Below are positions 51,883-61,153 of a DNA stretch of 64,000 nt, in pieces (positions within the stretch are counted from its first letter, which is position 1; every line of letters begins with the position of its first letter). A program made the position numbers and the translations under genes. The stretch comes from Anaerotruncus sp. MC2020 (lineage in GTDB: Bacteria > Bacillota > Clostridia > Oscillospirales > Ruminococcaceae), in contig JNKE01000021.1 in the NCBI GenBank assembly GCA_000701945.1, positions 29,436 through 93,435 on the forward strand, in the 5' to 3' direction. The notes beneath the pieces are model-generated. The model worked only from the letters and a program-made list of their open reading frames with translations. It searched no databases and was not told the DNA's origin.

Positions 51883-52002
51883 ATAACGTCCTTTTTCGGA
51901 CAGCCTATACATTATATCAGAAATGCCGCGCCTTGTCAAGCGCTGACGTGTGATTTGTAGCTACGAACAAAAAAGAGGGGCTCAAAAGCCCCTCCTGTCT
52001 GT

Positions 52003-52407
52003 TTACTTTTTCTTCTTGAATGCGTCCTTAACATCGCCAACGATGTTCTCGGCAGCGTCCTTGATATCGCCTACTACGTCCGCAGCGGCCTCCTTGACCT
52101 CACCTGCGAAGTCATCAGCCTTGTCTGTGACGTCCTCGACCGCATCGGAAGCCTTGTCTGCGAGCTCCTCAGCGCCGTCAGCCATATCGTCCGCGAGATC
52201 CTTGACTGTAGAGTCGTTGATCTCGAAGTCTATGCTCTCGTCTGTATCGTACGGATCGGGATAATCATAAATATCGTCGTCGTAATCAGGCTCTGAGTTT
52301 TTGCTCTTGATGATCTTATAAGCAGCATAGCCAGCTGCAACGACCACACCTGTCACAAGTACACCTGCAAGAATGTTGTTCATGCTAATTCCTCTTTTCT
52401 TACTCAT
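52003..52407 (-). CDS. membrane-anchored acidic helical protein (YtxH-like)
   Basis: A 134-residue protein with one membrane segment (about 10-32, ILAGVLVTGVVVAAGYAAYKI), an acidic Asp/Tyr linker, and an Ala/Asp/Lys-rich amphipathic helix of about 65 residues (DLADDMADGAEELADKASDAVEDV...) ending in KKKK. Its topology resembles YtxH-type stress proteins. Two starts are equally good: ATG 52407 and ATG 52383 each have AGAGGAA about 7 bases upstream. Function unknown. Confidence 0.85.
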   Translation of the reverse strand: MSKKRGISMNNILAGVLVTGVVVAAGYAAYKIIKSKNSEPDYDDDIYDYPDPYDTDESIDFEINDSTVKDLADDMADGAEELADKASDAVEDVTDKADDFAGEVKEAAADVVGDIKDAAENIVGDVKDAFKKKK

Positions 52408-52514
52408 ATTTTTTCCTCTTTTCTTCGCAAGGAAATCCTGTTACCGAGCCGCTTGCGAACGTCCCGATAAACTACATTAGTATTATATCACACTCAATTT
52501 CAAAATTCAACTGT

Positions 52515-53237
52515 TTACATATTATTTGTTAAAAACATCAAAATAGAGAGTGCTGTTATTGGTGCAGTTTCACAACGCAGTATACGATTGCCGAGCCACA
52601 CGCGTCGGATATTGTCGGAGTCTGCCTGCGCGACCTCGCCGCTGTCGAATCCGCCCTCGCTGCCGACGACGAGCCCCGCGGTCTTAACGCCCGAAAAATC
52701 AATGTCCGCGAACGAGCAGCCGCCCTTTTCCTCATATAGCAGAGCCGTGACGTCGAGCTGTTTCATCATGTTAACAGCGGTTTGCCAGTCGACGATAGGC
52801 GTGACCTCGGGAATCATTCCCCTGCCCGACTGCTTTGCAGCTTCGGCGGCTATCTTGTTCAGGCGCGGGAGCTTTTTCGCAAAGTCACGCTCGTCGGGGC
52901 GCGAAATACAGCGGCGCGTCAGCACGGGCACTATCCTGCTCACGCCGAGCTCCACGCTTTTTTGTATGATATACTCGAGCTTGTCCTGCTTCGGAACAGC
53001 CTGAAACAGCGTGACTTCGATGTCGGGCTCGGCGGCGCAGCGCACCTTGTCCACGAGGTCGAGATAGACCGTATCCGCGGTGATACGCGAAATCGTGCAG
53101 TTGTAGTCGATGCCGCAGCAGCACACGGTCACGCTCTCGCCTACCCTCATGCGGAGCGAATGCCCGATATGGTGGGCGTCGCTGCCCGTGAGGGTGATAT
53201 TGCCCTCATCAATCTCATTTGTAAAAAATCTCGGCAC
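52515..53237 (-). CDS. rsmE: 16S rRNA (uracil-1498-N3)-methyltransferase
   Basis: A 240-residue SPOUT methyltransferase. The start PRFFTNEIDEGNITLTGSDAHHIGHSLRMRVGE is the RsmE N-terminal PUA-like domain; KLEYIIQKSVELGVSRIVPVLT and the knotted region VGSEGGFDSGEV...WLGNRILRCETAPI are the SAM-binding motifs. It methylates U1498 of 16S rRNA. A single gene. Confidence 0.96.
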   Translation of the reverse strand: MPRFFTNEIDEGNITLTGSDAHHIGHSLRMRVGESVTVCCCGIDYNCTISRITADTVYLDLVDKVRCAAEPDIEVTLFQAVPKQDKLEYIIQKSVELGVSRIVPVLTRRCISRPDERDFAKKLPRLNKIAAEAAKQSGRGMIPEVTPIVDWQTAVNMMKQLDVTALLYEEKGGCSFADIDFSGVKTAGLVVGSEGGFDSGEVAQADSDNIRRVWLGNRILRCETAPITALSILMFLTNNM

Positions 53238-53282
53238 AGTACCGCCTCCCGTATAATTCGTGATTTCAAGCCGTCAGCCTAT

Positions 53283-53455
53283 TGTAGGGGCGAGTTCCGC
53301 TCGCCCGATGACACCGTATTCATTTACGGGCGCACGGATAAGCAGCACACCAAATCTTTGATTTGGATTGTGATGCTATATGCAGCTTTGCTGTAATGCG
53401 CCCCTGCGCGTTATCAAAATGCAGGGGACGCGCCTAACAGGCGTCCCGTCTGAGC
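53283..53455. repeat. palindromes and GGATAAGCAGC element
   Basis: GTAGGGGCGAGTTCCGCTCGCCC at 53284-53307; the ~80-bp structured element at about 53329-53405 (with GCAGCACACC and GATTGTGATG variants); then GGGGACGCgcctaacagGCGTCCCG at about 53425-53450. From 53456 to 53728 the DNA is AT-rich and contains a TATAAT at about 53623 with an upstream TG but no good -35, a likely start region for the first GH9 gene. Confidence 0.8.
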
Positions 53456-53728
53456 ACTATCATAGCTTTATTATACAACAATGGGTAATAATTTGCAAGA
53501 GGAATACAAATCATTATCGACGTTTTGTACAATCGGGGACTGCCAAATCTGACAGAACCGCCAAAAATGAGAGGCTTTGCAAATTTGTACACAGTTTATC
53601 AACAATTTACTCATACGTTATGCTATAATTGTATTGTGCAATATTATCCAAAAATAAAATGCGGGTAATAAAAAATATATAGAACTTGTATTTGCAGATA
53701 CAAGTTCTGAGAATGAGAGGGATGTAAG

Positions 53729-56122
53729 ATGAAGAACAAAAACCTTGTCCGCAGGATAACATCGGGATTTACCGCGCTTGCGACGGCTACTGCCTGCTCG
53801 GCGACGGGTATGCTCACAGCTCCGACGGTCATCGCTGCCGAGGACACCGACAACTACGCCAAGCTCCTGCAATATTCGCTGTATATGTACGACGCGAATA
53901 TGTGCGGCAGTGAGGTCGGCGAGAAGAGCGGCTTCTCGTGGCGCGACGACTGCCACACCGATGACGCCGTCCCGGGCGGCTACCACGACTGCGGCGACCA
54001 CGTAAAATTCGGTATAACAGCGGGCTATTCGGGCGCAACGCTCGGCTGGAGCTACTACGAGTACAAGGACGTATTCGACGACCTCGGTCAGACGGGGCAC
54101 CTCAAGCTCATCACCGACCACTTCTGCAAATATTTCAAGGACTGCACCACCATAAGCAGCGGAGTTGCGGGCGGCGCTGCGGTCACTGACTTCGTATACC
54201 AGATAGGCGACGGAAACGCCGACCACAACAGCTACTGGGGACCTCCCGAGCAGCAGGACAGCTCCTCGCGAAAGGTGTTCAAGACCTCGAGCGGAGCGAG
54301 CGACGTTGCTGCTGAGTACGCGGCGGCTCTCGCGGTGAACTACATCAACTTCGGCAATAAGGAGGACCTCACATACGCAGAGGCGCTGTTTGATTTCTCG
54401 ACCAAGTTCAATCAGGTCGCTTCCGAGGGTGTAACTCCGTTTTATACGTCGAGCAACTGCGAGGACGACCAGTCCTTCGCGGCGGGCTTCCTCTACCTCG
54501 CGACCAAGGACGAGAAGTACAACACCTTCCTCAAAAACCACCAGAAGGACCCCAACTACGAGCACTGCTGGGACAACGTCTACCTCGGCGCGGCAGTCCT
54601 CAACGGCGAGATAAACGGCGACTGGAGCATTCCCGAGAAGTACGCTCAGCAGAGAATGAGCGACCCGACCAAGTGGTACACTCCCGACGGCTGGGGCGCG
54701 GCGAGATACAACACCTCCGCGCAGTACATCGGACTGCTTCTGAAGAAGTACGGCAAGGCTGACCACACGGCATGGTGTCAGGGACAAATGGACATGATAC
54801 TCGGCAAGAACCCCAAGAACGTATGTCTCGTTGTGGGCTTCAACGACGTATCCGCGAAATATCCTCACCATGAGGCGGCTTCGGGACTAAAGGGCTGGGA
54901 CGAGTACAACGCCGCGGGAGCTACTTTCGGCGGCAAGGGTCACACCCTCACAGGCGCCCTTGAAGGCGGCTTCGCAAACGCGGGCTTCCAGTACGTTGAC
55001 GCGCTCAACGACATCACCTCCTCCGAGGTCGGCATCGACTACAACGCCACCCTCGTAGCGGCGGCTGCTGGACTGTACAAGGAGTTCGGGACAGGCAAGA
55101 CCGACAGCAAGGTCAACGGCGTGGAGCGTAATATACAGTACGAGAACCCCGATGTCGTGACCACCACCTCCACCACGGAGACCACGACCACCACCACAGT
55201 CACGACAACGACCGAGACCACCACTACGGTGACTACCACCGCCGACCGCGCCGAGGCTGTCGTAAACGTCAGCATACTCGACCCTGACACGGGCAAGCAG
55301 GTACCCGGCGTTAAATACCAGATATCCGGCTACGGCGAAAACGGCGCATACTTCGGTCAGAAGGAATATACTTCCGGCGAGACCGCCGCTACACATGATG
55401 TCAACTGGCACGACCTCTCCACTGAGGATTTCAAGCAGGCTAAGTTCTGGGAAATCAGAATAGACGAGGTTCCCGAGGGATATATGACTCCTTCCCCGAT
55501 GAACAGCAAATTCAGCATAGTGGACGGCAAGGCTGACGTGACGGTAACTCTCGAAAAAGCTCCCGCATACGAGAAAATGATGCTCAACATCGACATCGTT
55601 GACAAGGAAACGGGCAAGGCAGTTCCCGGCGCGGAATTCACTATCTCCCTCAAGGAAGGCAACACCGACCTTGGCACAAAGAGCTACACCTCCGGCGACG
55701 GAACGAACAAGATAGACGTCAAATGGGACAACGTAACTGCTCCTTCAAAGGTAGAGGCGACGATAACTGTCAAGTCAGTACCGCAGGGCTACGATATGCC
55801 CGAAGATACGGATAAAATATGCGTATTCTACCGTCACGATGTCATAAGCCCGAAATTTGAGCTTACCAAGAACGGCGAGCCCGTAAGGCTCTGGGGCGAC
55901 GCAAACCTCGACGAGAAGGTGACTGTCGCGGACGCGGTAGCGATACTCCAGTCCCTCGCAAACAATGACAAGTTCGCACTGAAGCCCGAGGGCGCAAAGA
56001 ATGCGGACGTCTACGCGAACGGCGACGGCATCACAGCGAAGGACGCGCTGATAATCCAGATGGTCGATGCGGGCGCGTACAAGCAGTCCGACCTGCCCCT
56101 GCATGAAATAAAGGACGATTAA
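53729..56122 (+). CDS. cellulosomal GH9 endoglucanase with two Cna-like domains and dockerin
   Basis: A 797-residue secreted enzyme. Residues 1-36 are a signal peptide; about 40-470 are the GH9 barrel, with the base/nucleophile region GGYHDCGDHVKF (two Asp) and the acid Glu region SSEVGIDYN, where the usual Asn before Glu is Ser. A Thr-rich linker spans about 478-508; two prealbumin/Cna-B-like domains follow (about 512-610 and 615-715; NVSILDPDTGKQVPGVKY and NIDIVDKETGKAVPGAEF); a type I dockerin ends the protein (about 721-790, GDANLDEKVTVADAVAILQ). It cuts beta-1,4-glucan and should dock on a scaffoldin. Confidence 0.95.
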   Translation: MKNKNLVRRITSGFTALATATACSATGMLTAPTVIAAEDTDNYAKLLQYSLYMYDANMCGSEVGEKSGFSWRDDCHTDDAVPGGYHDCGDHVKFGITAGYSGATLGWSYYEYKDVFDDLGQTGHLKLITDHFCKYFKDCTTISSGVAGGAAVTDFVYQIGDGNADHNSYWGPPEQQDSSSRKVFKTSSGASDVAAEYAAALAVNYINFGNKEDLTYAEALFDFSTKFNQVASEGVTPFYTSSNCEDDQSFAAGFLYLATKDEKYNTFLKNHQKDPNYEHCWDNVYLGAAVLNGEINGDWSIPEKYAQQRMSDPTKWYTPDGWGAARYNTSAQYIGLLLKKYGKADHTAWCQGQMDMILGKNPKNVCLVVGFNDVSAKYPHHEAASGLKGWDEYNAAGATFGGKGHTLTGALEGGFANAGFQYVDALNDITSSEVGIDYNATLVAAAAGLYKEFGTGKTDSKVNGVERNIQYENPDVVTTTSTTETTTTTTVTTTTETTTTVTTTADRAEAVVNVSILDPDTGKQVPGVKYQISGYGENGAYFGQKEYTSGETAATHDVNWHDLSTEDFKQAKFWEIRIDEVPEGYMTPSPMNSKFSIVDGKADVTVTLEKAPAYEKMMLNIDIVDKETGKAVPGAEFTISLKEGNTDLGTKSYTSGDGTNKIDVKWDNVTAPSKVEATITVKSVPQGYDMPEDTDKICVFYRHDVISPKFELTKNGEPVRLWGDANLDEKVTVADAVAILQSLANNDKFALKPEGAKNADVYANGDGITAKDALIIQMVDAGAYKQSDLPLHEIKDD

Positions 56123-56166
56123 GCTGACGATGTCGCACATCGCACAAAATTAAATCAGTTGTTTTG

Positions 56167-56215
56167 GTACCGATGAACAAGACAAACCTTGTCCATCGGT
56201 ACTTTATTGCTTTTT
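56167..56215 (+). terminator. terminator of the first GH9 gene
   Basis: GTACCGATG-aACAAG...CTTGTcCATCGGTAC (56167-56202), followed by ttattgcttttt. The rest of the gap to 56478 is AT-rich, with a TATAAT near 56411 and a weak -35; no other feature is seen. Confidence 0.85.
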
Positions 56216-56478
56216 CAAGGCAATTTTATTCATATATTTTTGGATTTGTACACTTGCCGTTCATAATGTTTTGTAATAATTACGTCAATATATACAAATC
56301 GGATATATCATTTTAGGTCAATAGGTAGAATCTGCGAAATATCGCGCCCGTGTAACCGTATTGTAATATTTGTGTTTCCACTTTGTAACCAAAAATGCGG
56401 CGAAATTATGTATAATAGTCCGTGAAGCATATTATAGGCAAAACGCGATACGATTAATCAGAAAGAAGTGTGAATAGT

Positions 56479-58692
56479 ATGCATTTTAATTTAAAGAAAC
56501 TGACATCTGTAGTCATGACGGGTGCCCTCGCACTCAGCACGGCTGTAAGCTCATTCACCGCGGCTGCTCCCTCTCTCTCGGCAAGCGCGGCTGACGACGG
56601 CTCCAATTACGCTAAGCTCCTTCAGTATTCCCTCTATCTCTACGACGCAAATATGTGCGGCAGCTGCGACGGCTGCGGCATGGAGTGGAGAAGCTCATGT
56701 CACATGAGCGACGCTGTCAAGGGCGGCTTCCACGATGCGGGCGACCACGTTATGTTCGGTCTTCCTCAGGGATATGCTGCTTCAACCCTCGGCTGGAGCT
56801 ACTACGAGTTTGCTGACGCTTATGAAGCAACGGGTCAGGGTGCTCACCTCAAGCTCATCACTGACTACTTCTGCAAGTTCTTCCGCGAGGCTACTCAGCT
56901 CAACGGCAACAATGTATCAAGAATACTTATCGAAAAAGGCGACGGAAATACCGACCACAGCTACTGGGGCCCCCCCGAGAAGCAGGGCAACAGAGGCGAA
57001 ATGCTCTGGGTGTCCAGCGGTTCGGCTGATATCGCAGCAGAGTACGCTGCGGCTCTCGCCTGCAACTACGTAAACTTCAAGAACCCCGACGACCTTAAGT
57101 ACGCTAAAGCGCTCTACAACTACTGCAAGCAGAATGCAGGCAGCAAGACCTCACGCTCACCCTTCTACGACTCTGAAGGCTCCGACGACGATATGGCTTG
57201 GGCAGCAGGCTGGCTGTACAAGGCTACCAACGACGGCAGCTACAAGAACGACCTCATAAGCGGAAGCAAGTGGGTCGGCTGGACTCACTGCTGGAACAAC
57301 GTTACCATGGGCGCTGCTATCCTCAAGGCTGAGGCTACAGGCGACTGGAGCGAGGTCCAGGGCTTCATCAACAAGAGCTACAACGGCAACGGATATTTCT
57401 TCCTCGACCAGTGGGGCAGCGCAAGATATAACTGCTCTGCTCAGATGGCTGTACTCGTAGCCGAGAAGTACAACAAGGCTAACGGCGACTGGGCTGTTAA
57501 CCAGATGAAGTACATCACAGGCGACAGCGCATTCGCTAACGGTCAGAAACACTGCCTCGTTGTTGGCTTCAAGTCAAATTCCTCAAGGAATCCTCACCAC
57601 AGAGCCGCTTCACCCGAAGTAGGCGCAGATGAAGGCCTCGACGGAACACCTAACAAGTACCTCCTCATAGGTGCCCTCTGCGGCGGTCCTGTTGACGGAA
57701 ACGGAACATACGCCGACAAGCGCTCCGACTATAAGGGCAACGAGGTCGCTGTTGACTACAACGCAGGTCTCGTAGGCGCTGCAGCAGGTCTCTATCACAA
57801 GACAAAGAATGGCTCCATCGACACGTCTATCACAGGTGTCAAGAAGATATACGGCGGCGGCAGCTACCAGCCCCCTGTAACTACTACTCAGGAGCAGCCC
57901 CAGCAGACTACTACCGCTCAGACACAGTGGCAGCAGCCCGATACAACAACTACTACAGTTACAACAAGCGGCAGCTCAGGCAGCAGCAAGGACATCACAC
58001 TCCTCCCCGCTGATATGAAGGTCGGACAGGAAGAAGGCTCTGACGGCGCTATCAACAACTACGCTGAGTTCGCTCCTCAGGGCGCTAAGTCCGCTACTAT
58101 CTACCTTACAGTAAAGTCCAACGATACAGAGGTATCGGGCGGCTTCGGAACATGGACAGGCAAGTGGGAACAGGAAGAATACTCTGGTGTAAAGGTAAAT
58201 TCTGACAAGACAGTTTCTATCGACTACACTATCCCCTCGAATGTTGGTGATACAGTCAAGGCTATGGTTTGGTGGCCTCACAAGGACGACGTTGTAATCG
58301 ACAAGGTAGTCCTCCACATGGACGGCAGCTCTGCTCCCACAACAACAACTACTACAACCACCACAACTACAACAACTACTACAACGACCACCACAACAAC
58401 TCAGCCCACAACTACAACAACTACAACCACGACAACTACTACAGCAACAACACAGCCCGGCAAGGTAACAGCTTCGAGATACGGCGACGTAAACCTCGAC
58501 GGCTATGTATCGGTAGCTGACGCAGTTGCAATACTCCAGTACATCGGAAACAAGGACAGATACAACCTCAGTGAGCAGCAGCTCGCAAATGCTGACGTAT
58601 CGGGCAACAACGACGGCGTTACAGCTAACGATGCTCTCACACTTATGAAGGTGGATGCAGGCTCTATCAAGGAGTCACAGCTTCCCGTCTGA
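56479..58692 (+). CDS. cellulosomal GH9 endoglucanase with C-terminal binding module and dockerin
   Basis: A 737-residue secreted enzyme. A signal peptide (about 1-35) is followed by a GH9 domain (about 38-455) with GGFHDAGDHVMF and the canonical GNEVAVDYNAGLVGAAAGL. After a Gln/Thr linker comes a beta-rich module of about 110 residues (KDITLLPADMKVGQEEGSDG...VVLHMDG) that looks like a Ruminococcus-type carbohydrate-binding or DUF5620-like module. A Thr linker and a type I dockerin (GDVNLDGYVSVADAVAILQ) end it. I prefer ATG 56479 to the in-frame GTG 56470 because AAAGAAG lies about 10 bases upstream. It is 36% or so alike by eye in overall pattern to the first GH9; no value was computed. Confidence 0.93.
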   Translation: MHFNLKKLTSVVMTGALALSTAVSSFTAAAPSLSASAADDGSNYAKLLQYSLYLYDANMCGSCDGCGMEWRSSCHMSDAVKGGFHDAGDHVMFGLPQGYAASTLGWSYYEFADAYEATGQGAHLKLITDYFCKFFREATQLNGNNVSRILIEKGDGNTDHSYWGPPEKQGNRGEMLWVSSGSADIAAEYAAALACNYVNFKNPDDLKYAKALYNYCKQNAGSKTSRSPFYDSEGSDDDMAWAAGWLYKATNDGSYKNDLISGSKWVGWTHCWNNVTMGAAILKAEATGDWSEVQGFINKSYNGNGYFFLDQWGSARYNCSAQMAVLVAEKYNKANGDWAVNQMKYITGDSAFANGQKHCLVVGFKSNSSRNPHHRAASPEVGADEGLDGTPNKYLLIGALCGGPVDGNGTYADKRSDYKGNEVAVDYNAGLVGAAAGLYHKTKNGSIDTSITGVKKIYGGGSYQPPVTTTQEQPQQTTTAQTQWQQPDTTTTTVTTSGSSGSSKDITLLPADMKVGQEEGSDGAINNYAEFAPQGAKSATIYLTVKSNDTEVSGGFGTWTGKWEQEEYSGVKVNSDKTVSIDYTIPSNVGDTVKAMVWWPHKDDVVIDKVVLHMDGSSAPTTTTTTTTTTTTTTTTTTTTTQPTTTTTTTTTTTTATTQPGKVTASRYGDVNLDGYVSVADAVAILQYIGNKDRYNLSEQQLANADVSGNNDGVTANDALTLMKVDAGSIKESQLPV

Positions 58693-58717
58693 GATAAGGA
58701 TAAATATGTGAAGTACA

Positions 58718-58752
58718 CCGCCCGGGCAGTACATCTGCTCGGGCGGTTTTTT
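58718..58752 (+). terminator. terminator of the second GH9 gene
   Basis: CCGCCCGggCAG-tacat-CTGctCGGGCGG followed by TTTTTT. Confidence 0.95.
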
Positions 58753-58803
58753 ATCCGTATTTGCGGTCATGTGGTCAATAATTGCGTAGTTTTCGGGTAA
58801 TTA

Positions 58804-58832
58804 TTGACAAGTCCATGACGCCATGTTAGAAT
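58804..58832 (+). promoter_or_regulatory. xylanase promoter
   Basis: TTGACA (58804-58809)-N17-TAGAAT (58827-58832). Just downstream is TAATA-c-TATTA (58842-58852), a possible operator. Confidence 0.75.
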
Positions 58833-58933
58833 GATATTGTAATACTATTACGAATGTATCCGCTCTGTTATAGGCAGGAACGGAACATAATATACTTGGA
58901 CTCTTTGGACGAGTCCGGAAGGGATGATCTATC

Positions 58934-60937
58934 ATGAAGCATAATCCATTCAACGCACTGACAGCTGCCGCTCTCGCTGCGGCAATGACGCTGTCATCGT
59001 TCCCCGCGTCAGAGGCTGCAATTGCTGACGCTGCCGACACCGAGGACGTCGTTTTCGCGACCGACTTCGAGGACGGCGACGCCTCCAAGTTCTCCAAGCG
59101 CGGCGACAACGATACCTCAATTATCGAGGTCATCGAGGACGACAAGGCTCCGAGCGGAAGCAAGGTCATGTCCATATCGGGACGCGACCAGAGCTGGAAC
59201 GGTCCGTCTCTCTCGGTAGAGGGACTGCTCGAGCCGAACGTGAAGTACGTTCTCTCGGTCAAGGTCAAGGCGGCGTGGTACAACACCGTATGCGTGTCGC
59301 TCCAGCACACCCCCGGCGGCTCCGATGAGCCCCAGTACACCAACCTCGTAAAGGGCGTATCACAGGGCGATTACGTCACACTCGAGACGAGCTTCTCCTA
59401 CGGCGACGCCGAGAAGGACGTCTCAATCTACATTGAGACCAACGGCGAGGCTAACGACCTCTGCGTCGACGACTTCAAGATAACCCTCGCGCCCAACAAG
59501 CTCGACAAGACGCTCACGGGACTCAAGGACGTCTACGGCGATATGTTCAAGTTCGGCACGGCGACAACAGTCGGCGAGATAGCTCCCGCCTCGACAAAGG
59601 AGCTCGTGAAGCACCACTTCAACAGCCTCACCGCAGGCAACGAGCTCAAGCCCGACTCAGTCCTCGACAAGGCAGCCTGCCTTGCGCTCGCGGCTGAGGG
59701 CAACGATACAGACCCGCAGGTAACGCTCGCAAACGCAAAGCCTATCCTCGACTTCGCGCGTGACAACAACATCTCCGTAAGAGGACACGTCCTCGTATGG
59801 CACCAGCAGACGCCTCTCTGGTTCTTCAAGGAGGACTACGACGAGAACGGCGAGTGGGTATCGAAGGAGAAGATGCTCAAGCGCATGGAGAACTACATCA
59901 AGAACGTGTTCGCGGCAGTCAAGGAGGAATACCCCGACGTCGACTTCTACGCGTGGGATGTCGTAAACGAGGCTCTCACGGACGGCGGCACTCCCCGAGA
60001 GGCAGGCTTCCCCGCTGAGAGCAACCGCTGGGAGGCATCTCCGTGGGTGAAGATATTCGGCGATAATTCGTTCATCAAGCCCGCCTTCGAGTACGCAAAG
60101 CAGTACGCTCCCGAGGGCACGAAGCTCTACTACAACGACTTCAACGAGTACATGGACAAGAAGGACGCTATCGTCAAGCTCGCCGAGGAGATAAACTCCG
60201 ACGGACACTACATCGACGGCATCGGTATGCAGTCCCACCTCAACGTAACAAACAACGGCGAAAATACGCCTTTCCCGACCGCAGGAATGTACAAGGCGGC
60301 GCTCGAGAAGTTCAGCAAGACAGGTCTCGACATCCAGATTACAGAGCTCGACGCTACCGTAAACGACCAGAAGTACGAGCTTCAGGCGCAGTACTACAGC
60401 GACATCTTCGACGCTATCGTAGCTTACAAGGACTACGTATCCGCAGTCGTTGTATGGGGCACCACCGACGACCAGAGCTGGCGCGCCGACAGAGACCCGC
60501 TTCTCTTCAACAAGGACTACGAGGCAAAGCCCGCTTACTTCTCGATAGTTGACGGCATCACGCCCTCAACAGCAACTACAACAACGGCTACGACAACCTC
60601 CAAGACAACGACCTCGACCACAACTGCCACCGAGACAACGACGGCTTCCTCGGCGACGTCCTCTGCTACAACGAGCGCTACGACATCAGGCAAGCAGGAG
60701 GAGCCCCTCTACGGCGACGCCAACCTCGACAAGAAGGTCAGCGTAGCGGACGCAGTAGCGATACTCCAGTCGCTCGCCAACAAGGACAAGTTCGAGCTAC
60801 AGCCTCAGGGCAGGATAAACGCTGACTGCTTCGATGTCGGCGACGGCATCACAGCAAACGACGCCCTCGCAATACAGAAGCTCGACGCAGGCGAAATAAA
60901 GGGACTTCCCCATTACTCCGCTACTCCTAACAAGTAA
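58934..60937 (+). CDS. cellulosomal CBM22-GH10 xylanase with dockerin
   Basis: A 667-residue secreted endo-beta-1,4-xylanase. A signal peptide (about 1-33) is followed by a CBM22-like xylan-binding domain (about 38-190), a GH10 barrel (about 195-545), a Ser/Thr linker, and a type I dockerin (about 595-660). The GH10 acid/base Glu is in WDVVNEAL and the nucleophile Glu in IQITELDAT; GHVLVWHQQTPLWF is the conserved substrate loop. The dockerin (GDANLDKKVSVADAVAILQ) matches those of the two GH9 enzymes. It supplies xylose oligomers for the XylA/XylB pathway. It has its own promoter and terminator. Confidence 0.96.
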   Translation: MKHNPFNALTAAALAAAMTLSSFPASEAAIADAADTEDVVFATDFEDGDASKFSKRGDNDTSIIEVIEDDKAPSGSKVMSISGRDQSWNGPSLSVEGLLEPNVKYVLSVKVKAAWYNTVCVSLQHTPGGSDEPQYTNLVKGVSQGDYVTLETSFSYGDAEKDVSIYIETNGEANDLCVDDFKITLAPNKLDKTLTGLKDVYGDMFKFGTATTVGEIAPASTKELVKHHFNSLTAGNELKPDSVLDKAACLALAAEGNDTDPQVTLANAKPILDFARDNNISVRGHVLVWHQQTPLWFFKEDYDENGEWVSKEKMLKRMENYIKNVFAAVKEEYPDVDFYAWDVVNEALTDGGTPREAGFPAESNRWEASPWVKIFGDNSFIKPAFEYAKQYAPEGTKLYYNDFNEYMDKKDAIVKLAEEINSDGHYIDGIGMQSHLNVTNNGENTPFPTAGMYKAALEKFSKTGLDIQITELDATVNDQKYELQAQYYSDIFDAIVAYKDYVSAVVVWGTTDDQSWRADRDPLLFNKDYEAKPAYFSIVDGITPSTATTTTATTTSKTTTSTTTATETTTASSATSSATTSATTSGKQEEPLYGDANLDKKVSVADAVAILQSLANKDKFELQPQGRINADCFDVGDGITANDALAIQKLDAGEIKGLPHYSATPNK

Positions 60938-60942
60938 CAGCA

Positions 60943-60970
60943 AAAGCTCCCCTCTAGGGGAGCTTTTTTC
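60943..60970 (+). terminator. xylanase terminator
   Basis: AAGCTCCCCT-cta-GGGGAGCTT followed by TTTT. Confidence 0.95.
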
Positions 60971-60977
60971 ATTGGAT

Positions 60978-61147
60978 TGTAGAGGACGCCGCCTTCAGCG
61001 TCCCGCACATAATAATTAACGGTTACACGGTGTAGGGGCGCATTACGTGCGCCCGCAGTACATTGACGAACCAACGGGCGAGCGGAACTCGCCCCTACAA
61101 CTGCCGGAATAATGCAGTCATCTGTAGGGGCGACGGGACGTCGCCTG
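60978..61147. repeat. four TAGGGGC-type palindromes
   Basis: Palindromes at about 60979-61004 (GGACGCCGccttcaGCGTCCCG), 61033-61056 (GTAGGGGCGCAttacGTGCGCCC), 61075-61100 (GGGCGAGCGGAACTCGCCCCTAC) and 61123-61147 (GTAGGGGCGACgGGACGTCGCC). No gene in this short gap. Confidence 0.85.
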
Positions 61148-61153
61148 CATTTA

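Noticed and set aside
55140..55250. Thr-codon run (ACC/ACG/ACA) as a DNA repeat element
   Set aside because: It encodes the Thr-rich linker of the cellulase; similar runs at 28580, 58340 and 60570 have the same explanation.
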